This document shows positions 37,988 to 43,804 of a DNA stretch of 43,804 nt, piece after piece. The first letter of the stretch is position 1; each line of letters starts with the position of its first letter. The DNA is taken from contig JANYJW010000045.1 in NCBI GenBank assembly GCA_025361705.1, forward strand, positions 1 to 43,804, read 5' to 3'. The notes beneath the pieces are model-generated. The model was not told where the DNA came from. It searched no databases and saw only the letters and a program-made list of their open reading frames with translations. This DNA comes from Gemmatimonas sp. GTDB taxonomy: Bacteria; Gemmatimonadota; Gemmatimonadetes; Gemmatimonadales; Gemmatimonadaceae. The position numbers were made by a program, and so were the translations under genes.

Positions 37988-38185
37988 TTGTTGCTGTAGT
38001 TACGTAATTCCATCGAATTCCTGCACGGTGCCAGAGCGAGGCGGTTTGCCACGTGGAGGGCAGTTCGCGAGAAGGACGGATTGAACGTAACTGTCTTATT
38101 ATCGGTCAGACGTCAGTAACTTGGTCTGGCATGTTGCAATAATTGCCACCTGACTCAACTCGTTGGTACAGCCGCTACAGGCTGG

Positions 38186-39898
38186 TTATGGCGACTTCCT
38201 GCGGGCCAGCCATTTCGCACCAATGGTCGGATCGAGGCTGTCGGTGGCCACCAGCGCGCTGTCGGCGCGCTCAATGATGTACCGGAACGCCTTCTTGTAC
38301 AGGCCGTCGGCTATGGCCACCCGCCCGGTCGTGCGCGCCGCCCGATACTGCGCCATCTCCAACTGGCAGGCCGCAATGGAGACCTGTGCCAGCGGCAGGT
38401 CGGGCTCCACCGCCAGCGCCTGGCGGTACAGCGGCAGCGCTGCGGGGCACAGGTGCGCCTCGCGATACCGATGGGCGAGATCCATGTAGACGCCGTGATA
38501 GCCCGGGTTCAGCGCGATGGCGATGCGCCACTCGAGCTCGCCGTCTCGCGCCTTGCGCAGCTCAAACAACTGCCCGCCCCAGGCGTAGTGCGCCTTGAAG
38601 TTGAGCGGCGCGTCGTCCACCATCGTCCGGAACGCGTTCACCGAGTCGTGCCAGAACGCGTTGCGCGTGGAGCTGCGCACGACGCCGAGGGCAATGAGGA
38701 TGGCGCAGAGCAGCGGGACCAGGCGCGCCAGTGGCGACCGGTCGGCCCGGAGACGGGCGCTCAGCAGCCCGACACCGCCCGCCAGCGCCATCATCGCGCC
38801 CACGCTCGGCAAGAAGAGTGTCCGCTCCGCCACCAGGATGCCCGTCGCGAGCAGCACGTTGCTCACCGGCGCGAGGAGCAGCGCAAACCAGGCCGCACCG
38901 AACGCGACCACGGGCGCGCGCCGCACCGAGACCACAAACAGGATGACGGCGCCCAGCAGCAGCACGATGCCCGTGACCTGCGACACGTCGGGCCCGGGAT
39001 ACACCATCAGTTGTCGCGGCGAATAGTCGGCAAAGAGGCGCGCCGGCCACAGCAGGAGCCGCGCGTACTCGGGTACGACACCCAGCATGATGAATGCGCG
39101 CTCACTCATGGTGCGATGCAGCAGCGACGGATGCTCCACGTCGCCGCCCACACCGCCGATGACCTGCACGCGCACCACGAGATAGACCGCCGCGATCGCG
39201 ACGAGCGGCCAGAGCAGCAGGCGAAGCCGTTGCAGCCTGTCCCACAGGCGCCCATCGCGGTACACGAACAGCTCGGCGGCCACCAGCAGCGTCGGCAGCA
39301 CGATGACGTGTTCCTTGGTGAAGACCCCGACGAGGAACAACGCGCAGATGCTCGCGCCGGTCTCGCGACGCAGGGGACCTTCACTGCGGTCGCGCGCGTA
39401 CAATCCCACGGCGGTGAGCACGATGATTGCCGCCCACAGCTCGGCCTGGCCGACGACGTTGGCCACCGCTTCGACGTGCACCGGATGGACGGCAAAGAAC
39501 GCGGCGGCGAGCCAGGCCAAGCGTAGCGGCAGGAAGAATCCCGCCACCCAGAACACCAGCACTGCGCTCACCGCCGCGAGCACGACGTTGACGAGGTGGA
39601 AGACGACCGGCGAGCCGCCGCCGATGGCCCACTGCAGGGAATACCCGATGATCACGAACGGCCGGTACAGCGCGGCCCCGCTCTTCATCGGCCAGTACGA
39701 CTCCTCGAAGTACACCCAGACCGCGCGCAACGCATGCACGCGACCATTGTCGGCGATGATCCACCGGTCATCGTACGTGAAGCCATTGCGCAGGCTCGTC
39801 GCCGCCGCCGCCAGCGCGAGCAGCGCGATGCACAGCGCCAGCACGCCCCACCGCGGGTCGGTCAGGGCCCGTGCGCGCCCGGAATGCGGTGCCGTCAC
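38186..39898 (-). CDS. Polytopic membrane protein with C-terminal TPR-like repeats (TMTC-like)
   Basis: The 570-residue protein has about ten membrane helices in residues 15-420, then a soluble C-terminal part (about 430-545) with helix-repeat features (FKAHYAWGGQLFELRKARDGELEWRIAIALNPGYHGVYMDLA-type units). The first extracytoplasmic loop carries YDDRW (42-46). The overall design resembles TMTC/GT-C mannosyltransferase-like proteins. It probably transfers a sugar from a lipid-linked donor; the acceptor is unknown. Its GTG at 39898 overlaps the stop of the glycosyltransferase gene by 4 nt, so the two are coupled. It may glycosylate pilins or surface proteins, since it is next to the pilin genes, but this is only inferred. 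Confidence 0.82.
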   Translation of the reverse strand: MTAPHSGRARALTDPRWGVLALCIALLALAAAATSLRNGFTYDDRWIIADNGRVHALRAVWVYFEESYWPMKSGAALYRPFVIIGYSLQWAIGGGSPVVFHLVNVVLAAVSAVLVFWVAGFFLPLRLAWLAAAFFAVHPVHVEAVANVVGQAELWAAIIVLTAVGLYARDRSEGPLRRETGASICALFLVGVFTKEHVIVLPTLLVAAELFVYRDGRLWDRLQRLRLLLWPLVAIAAVYLVVRVQVIGGVGGDVEHPSLLHRTMSERAFIMLGVVPEYARLLLWPARLFADYSPRQLMVYPGPDVSQVTGIVLLLGAVILFVVSVRRAPVVAFGAAWFALLLAPVSNVLLATGILVAERTLFLPSVGAMMALAGGVGLLSARLRADRSPLARLVPLLCAILIALGVVRSSTRNAFWHDSVNAFRTMVDDAPLNFKAHYAWGGQLFELRKARDGELEWRIAIALNPGYHGVYMDLAHRYREAHLCPAALPLYRQALAVEPDLPLAQVSIAACQLEMAQYRAARTTGRVAIADGLYKKAFRYIIERADSALVATDSLDPTIGAKWLARRKSP

Positions 39899-40659
39899 GC
39901 GAGGAAGTTGAAGCGCACAATGTGCCAGAACGCGGCCACGCCGTCGCGCCAGCCAATCTTCTTGCCCTCGGCGTACGTGCGTCCCGAGTAGCTGATGGGC
40001 ACCTCGAAGATGCGGACGTTTGCCCGCGCAAGGCGTGCCGTCACCTCGGGCTCGAAGCCGAACCGGTCACTCGTCAGGCGCGGCAGCAGCGAGCGCGCGA
40101 GGTCACCGCGAATCGCCTTGTAGCACGTCTCCATGTCGGTGAGGTTCAGGTTGGTGGCCATGTTGCTGAGCAATGTCAGCAACCAGTTGCCCACCGAGTG
40201 CCAGTAGTAGAGCACGCGGTGCGGGCCGCTGAGGAAGCGCGACCCGAAGACGGCATCGGCCCGCCCGTCGACGATGGGCTCGAGCAGGGCCGGCCAGTCG
40301 GCGGGATCATACTCGAGGTCGGCATCCTGCACGATGACCACGTTGCCCGTGCTGGCGGCGAGCGCGGTGCGGATGGCCGCCCCCTTGCCGCGGTTCACGT
40401 CGTGGCGGAGCAGGACGTCAATGCGCCCCTTGGCCTTGAGTGCCTCGAGCACGGCCCACGTGCCGTCGGTCGACTGGTCGTCGACGCACACCACCTGCAT
40501 CGGCACCGCCACGAGGTGCACCTGGTCGAGGATCACCTCGATGGTCTTGAGCTCGTTGTACACCGGGATCAGCACCGACAACACGAGATCGGCCGGCGCA
40601 ATGGGCGTGCGGCCGCGCATGCGGGGAATGGCGTCGATCTGGTTCGGCGTGGCGGACAT
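39895..40659 (-). CDS. Family 2 glycosyltransferase, polyprenyl-phosphate sugar transferase type
   Basis: This 254-residue GT-A enzyme has the LSVLIPVYNELKTI start (about 27-40) and the acidic VCVDDQSTDGTW strand-loop. NRGKGAAIRTAL follows, then the metal-binding DAD at 112-114. The C-terminal FGFEPEVTARL and YEGKKIGWRDG-type segment match DPM1-like enzymes that put sugars on polyprenyl phosphate. There are no membrane helices. It fits as the donor-making enzyme for the adjacent TMTC-like and GT-C-type proteins. Its stop overlaps the GTG of the TMTC-like gene. Confidence 0.9.
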   Translation of the reverse strand: MSATPNQIDAIPRMRGRTPIAPADLVLSVLIPVYNELKTIEVILDQVHLVAVPMQVVCVDDQSTDGTWAVLEALKAKGRIDVLLRHDVNRGKGAAIRTALAASTGNVVIVQDADLEYDPADWPALLEPIVDGRADAVFGSRFLSGPHRVLYYWHSVGNWLLTLLSNMATNLNLTDMETCYKAIRGDLARSLLPRLTSDRFGFEPEVTARLARANVRIFEVPISYSGRTYAEGKKIGWRDGVAAFWHIVRFNFLA

Positions 40660-40705
40660 GTGGGGCGGGAGTCGGTGGACGGACGGCGAACGAGGGATGG
40701 CCGGA

Positions 40706-42244
40706 CTATCGCACTACATCATACACTAGCACGCCTGACGGGGCGGCGCCCATCAGCTTCAAGCGGCCGACCCGGGCGAGGGCCTGCGCCGCCAGCAGCG
40801 ACTGACGCTGCACCACCACCACCCAGCGCGGATGATACGCGTCGAGCACCCCGGCAAGCTGCGCCGCGGTCTCGTCGTCGGTGCGCGGGCGCACGCGCTC
40901 CTCCGCTGTCAGCGTGAGCAGCGGAACGGCAAGCCGGCCAGCATACAGGTGGACCATCGCATCCTGATCGCTGGCCACGAGCCCATCGGCGGGCAGGCCG
41001 GCTGCCACGGCGGCGGCCGCGATGCCGACGCGGGCATTCTCGCGCGCAATGCCCTCCCAACTGCGCGTGGGCCAGGTGCGCACGTGCCACACGACGAAGA
41101 GCGCGGCGAGCACGCCGGCCGCCCCACGCGAAGCAATCCGCACGCGCGGCGGCATGGCGTCGTCCCAGCCGAGAGCGCGGGTGCCGACGACAAGCAGAAT
41201 GAGCACGACGGGCCACAGGGGCCAGAGAAAGCGATCGGGGGTGTACGGCCAGGCAAGCAGCAGCGCCCCGTATGGGACGAAGAAGCAGAGTGTCACCGCT
41301 GCGCTCCGGCGCAGCGTCCACACGCCCGCGCCGGTGAGCGTCAGCAATCCCAGCACGGCGGCGCCCTGCGCCCACGGCGCAGCCGCAACCAGCCCGAACA
41401 GCGTGAGCGGCATCAGGAAGCCGCGCGCGTTTTCACGCAGCACATCCCAGGCAAATCCAACGCCTCCGTGCCGATACGCGTCCGCGAGCCACGGCCCGTA
41501 CGCGCCGTATCCGCCACCAATCGCACTGGGCACCTGATGGGCCTGCAGCGAGGTCCACACCTGCCACGGCAGCACCAGCACGAGCGCCGCCGCCAACACC
41601 AGCGCCGCATCACGCCAGCGCCTGCGCCACAGCAGGACCGCGAGCACCGCGGGGAGCAGCGCCACGCCGACCGTGCGCAGCAGCGCCAGTGCGCCTATCG
41701 CCAGGCCCACGCCCAGCGCATGGCGGGACGCGGCGCCGTCAGCGCGCGCCGCAAGCCGTTCGGCGGCGATGAGCGCGCCGCACATGGCGGCGACAAACGC
41801 CGTTTCTGAAAAAAGCAGGCCATTGAGGAAGAGCATGGGCACGGTGGCCACGCTCACGACAGCGACCACGGTCGCGGGCGTCACCGCCAGACCACCGACG
41901 CGGCGCGCCAGCGCGCGCACGGCGACCGCGGCCACGGGCAGCAACGCGACGTTGAGGAGCTTGAGCAGCGCGACGTTGGCGGGAAAGCGCGGCGACACCC
42001 ACCAGAGCGGCATGAGCAGCAGCGGATAGCCGGGCGGGAAATGTGTGCCCGCCGGCGCGCCCGGCAGGTTGAGGTAGCGATACCCGTCGCCGCGCGCGAG
42101 TGCGCGGGCGAGAATCAGGTAGTGGCCATCGTCTTGAAACACGCCGATGGGCACGTCGTTCATGGCGAAGAGCCCCAGCAGCACCGCCACGGCGAGCACC
42201 ACCACGAGCGTGCGCCGGTCGAGCGCCTTGGCGGCATCGTTCAT
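40706..42244 (-). CDS. GT-C-type membrane glycosyltransferase (ArnT/PMT-like)
   Basis: The 512-residue product has a short N-terminus, an early helix, then the acidic loop FQDDGHYLILARAL that is typical of GT-C enzymes, and about 10 further helices. The C-terminal 120 residues form a soluble domain ending GRLKLMGAAPSGVLVYDVVR. It would use a polyprenyl-linked sugar, perhaps made by the GT2 enzyme encoded downstream. ATG 42244 overlaps the stop of the upstream paralog by 4 nt (ATGA). A longer open frame up to 43741 is a shadow of that paralog and is not part of the protein. Confidence 0.85.
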   Translation of the reverse strand: MNDAAKALDRRTLVVVLAVAVLLGLFAMNDVPIGVFQDDGHYLILARALARGDGYRYLNLPGAPAGTHFPPGYPLLLMPLWWVSPRFPANVALLKLLNVALLPVAAVAVRALARRVGGLAVTPATVVAVVSVATVPMLFLNGLLFSETAFVAAMCGALIAAERLAARADGAASRHALGVGLAIGALALLRTVGVALLPAVLAVLLWRRRWRDAALVLAAALVLVLPWQVWTSLQAHQVPSAIGGGYGAYGPWLADAYRHGGVGFAWDVLRENARGFLMPLTLFGLVAAAPWAQGAAVLGLLTLTGAGVWTLRRSAAVTLCFFVPYGALLLAWPYTPDRFLWPLWPVVLILLVVGTRALGWDDAMPPRVRIASRGAAGVLAALFVVWHVRTWPTRSWEGIARENARVGIAAAAVAAGLPADGLVASDQDAMVHLYAGRLAVPLLTLTAEERVRPRTDDETAAQLAGVLDAYHPRWVVVVQRQSLLAAQALARVGRLKLMGAAPSGVLVYDVVR

Positions 42245-43804
42245 TGGCGTTCCCGCAGCGCGTACCCGACCCCGCCGCCCGGCACCGGAGCAAGCGGCGT
42301 CACCGCCGGCGCGCCCGGCGCGAGGGCCCACAGCGGAATGACATCCGCCGCTGGCGTGCCGCGCGACAGCACGAGCACTTGTGGCTGGTACCGCGACACC
42401 AGCGCGCTCAGTTCGCGCGCCACCTGTGGCGGCGTCTTGTCGCGCACGTGCTCGGCGGACGTGAGCATCGACACCGGCATCGTGGTGCGCCCGGTGTAGA
42501 GTGCAATCATCACGTGCCCATCGCTGGCCACGATGTCGCGCGGCCCGGCGTGCGTGACGGTCCACTGTACCAGCGGCCACAGGCGCGCCGTCATGGCGCG
42601 CTGCGGCGCGCCCGCCCAGCCCCCAGCCAGTCCGCGCGCGGCATACGCGGCATGCCCGGCAAGCAGGACGACCACCAGCGCTGCCGCAGCGCGCGGCGCA
42701 TGCGGCCATCGGCCCGCACCCCACTGCCCCAGCGCGTGCACCGAGGCGACCAGCGTGAGTCCGGCCAGCGGCCAGACCGCCCACACGAAGCGCTCGGGAT
42801 TGTATGGCCACACCAGCACCACACCGCCGTACAGCCCGAGGAACGGCACCAGCACGCTTCCGCGACGCGCCAGCGCCACGAGGCCCGCGCCGACCACAAT
42901 CACGAGTGCGGCGGCCGCGCTCCACTGCACCACGGCCGGCAGTCTCGGCGCGATGATGACGCCGAGCGTGTGCCACAGATCCGACGCGTTCTTCGCGAGC
43001 ACCTGCGCGACCAGCGACGGCTCGCGACGGTAGCCGGCGACCATCCAGTCGAGATACGGCCCGTAGAGGCCGCGCAGTTCTTCGGGAAATTCGCGCGCTG
43101 CGCGCCACGACCATACCTGCCACGGAGCAAGGGCGATCATCGCGCTGGCCGTCAGCAGCGCCGCTTCGCGCCGGCGCCGGCGCCACCAGAGCACGAGGAC
43201 GGCCGAGGGCAGCAGCACGCCGCCCACCGTGCGCACGAGCGTGGCCGCCGCAATGGCAAGTCCCGCGAGTACCGCGGCGCGCGCCCCGCCGCGCGCCGCC
43301 GCGGCGTCGATCAGTCGCAGCGCGCCCACCAGCACGGCGAGAAAGAACGCCTCTGACAGCAGCACGTTGCCAAGCACCAGCACAGGGGCGATGAGCGCGC
43401 AGATGCCCACGGCGATCGCCGTGGGGACGGCCTCGAGACCCAGCGTGCCTTCGCCAAGGCGCACCGCCCCGTACACCGCCAGGGCAAGACAGAGCGGATT
43501 CAGCAGTTTCAGCAGCGCGACATTGGCCGGGAACTCCGGCGTCACCTTGAGCAGCGCGGCGAGCAGCAGCGGAAAACCGGGCGGATAGTGGATGGCGGGC
43601 GGCGCCCCCGGCAGGTGCATGTAGCGAAACCCCTCGCCCGCAGCCAGCGCCCGCGCGGTGAGCAAGTACACGCCGTCGTCCCAAAAGACGCCGATGGGAT
43701 CGGGCGTGATGCTGGCGAGGGCAGCGGCCAGCACGACACACGCCGCCAGCGCGGCGACGGGGCGAGACGAGCGCGGCGCGCGCGGCGCGCGCGGCGCGCG
43801 CGGG
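42241..43804 (-). CDS. GT-C-type membrane glycosyltransferase, paralog (5' end outside window)
   Basis: At least 497 residues are seen from a GTG at 43734. The frame stays open to the right edge as Pro-Arg-Ala repeats, then PVAALAACVVLAAALAS, which completes the first helix. The true start is therefore probably beyond the window. The loop FWDDGVYLLTARAL, the PPGFPLLLAALLKV segment and the LWPLAGL-type helices match the paralog at 40706-42244, with which it forms a tandem pair. The substrate is unknown. Confidence 0.83.
   Translation of the reverse strand, partial: PRAPRAPRAPRSSRPVAALAACVVLAAALASITPDPIGVFWDDGVYLLTARALAAGEGFRYMHLPGAPPAIHYPPGFPLLLAALLKVTPEFPANVALLKLLNPLCLALAVYGAVRLGEGTLGLEAVPTAIAVGICALIAPVLVLGNVLLSEAFFLAVLVGALRLIDAAAARGGARAAVLAGLAIAAATLVRTVGGVLLPSAVLVLWWRRRRREAALLTASAMIALAPWQVWSWRAAREFPEELRGLYGPYLDWMVAGYRREPSLVAQVLAKNASDLWHTLGVIIAPRLPAVVQWSAAAALVIVVGAGLVALARRGSVLVPFLGLYGGVVLVWPYNPERFVWAVWPLAGLTLVASVHALGQWGAGRWPHAPRAAAALVVVLLAGHAAYAARGLAGGWAGAPQRAMTARLWPLVQWTVTHAGPRDIVASDGHVMIALYTGRTTMPVSMLTSAEHVRDKTPPQVARELSALVSRYQPQVLVLSRGTPAADVIPLWALAPGAPAVTPLAPVPGGGVGYALRERQ
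43771..43804. repeat. 9-bp GC-only tandem repeat at the right edge
   Basis: Three complete 9-base units of the type GCGCGCGGC, plus a partial one, lie here and are cut by the window end. In the glycosyltransferase frame they encode Ala-Pro-Arg repeats ahead of the first membrane helix, so length change keeps the frame. Confidence 0.75.

Larger units (their letters stand above)
37862..38185. other. 324-bp regulatory gap upstream of pilin copy 2
   Basis: No gene is seen. The gap holds the sigma-54 promoter (37946-37960), a 15-bp palindrome CAACGCAATGCGTTG (37973-37987) and a second palindrome, TTACGTAA (38000-38007). These upstream dyads are at a plausible distance for an activator acting on sigma-54 polymerase. 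The rest is of lower GC content than its surroundings. Confidence 0.6.

Noticed and set aside
38135-38158. Minus-strand TGGCAATTATTGCA as a second sigma-54 site before pilin copy 2.
   Set aside because: GG and GC are 10 bp apart instead of 12, so it does not meet the fixed spacing of sigma-54 promoters.
40706-43741. A 1011-codon open frame that looks like a fusion protein.
   Set aside because: Its first 499 codons are an Arg/Ala/Gly-rich shadow of the upstream glycosyltransferase read in another frame. The real gene starts at ATG 42244, overlapping the neighbour's stop by 4 nt.

Overview
This 43.8 kb window is bacterial, chromosomal and GC-rich. It is densely packed with housekeeping genes, mostly on the minus strand, plus a complete type IV pilus assembly locus. 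Gene content, GTG starts, a membrane Ser/Thr kinase with a TolB-like sensor, and lysine-rich tails on enzymes suggest a Gemmatimonadota-type organism. That is an inference from general knowledge of the phylum, not a search result.

Layout. 1-6.4 kb: the start codon of a gene leaving the left edge, an unrecognised two-domain protein, a sigma-54 activator with a degenerate receiver, glycine-cleavage gcvT, a beta-hydroxyacid-dehydrogenase-type reductase, and a divergent MATE exporter. 6.4-13.4 kb: HI0933-type flavoprotein, receptor-like Ser/Thr kinase, RHH/PIN toxin-antitoxin pair with a triple palindromic operator, ABC1/UbiB kinase-like protein, secreted protein. 13.4-19 kb (minus): SRPBCC protein, hslV, hslU, argF, alpha/beta hydrolase, and a peroxiredoxin with a histone-H1-like tail. 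19-24 kb: PLP dehydratase, orphan D12 adenine methylase, xerC, two small membrane proteins, deoxynucleoside kinase. 24-35 kb (minus): pilM-N-O-P-Q, aroC, aroK, a short Smg-like ORF, topA, trmFO. 35-38 kb: minor pilins and two nearly identical major pilin genes. 38-43.8 kb: a TMTC-like membrane protein with C-terminal repeats, a family 2 glycosyltransferase, and two tandem GT-C-type membrane glycosyltransferases, the last cut by the right edge.

The gene order merges two known neighbourhoods. One is pilMNOPQ next to shikimate genes, as in proteobacteria. The other is topA-trmFO-xerC-hslV-hslU, as in Bacillus. In this window the second is interrupted by genes on the opposite strand.

The strongest non-gene signals are these. 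(1) A TAnnnT hexamer ends 5-6 nt before the ATG of six genes, which suggests leaderless transcription. (2) In-phase heptanucleotide repeats lie in four intergenic gaps. (3) A near-perfect sigma-54 promoter precedes one of the two duplicate pilins but not the other. (4) Lys/Ala-rich tails occur on three unrelated enzymes. (5) A leader hairpin appears to hide the ribosome-binding site of the peroxiredoxin gene. I found no tRNA, rRNA, CRISPR array, transposase or prophage.
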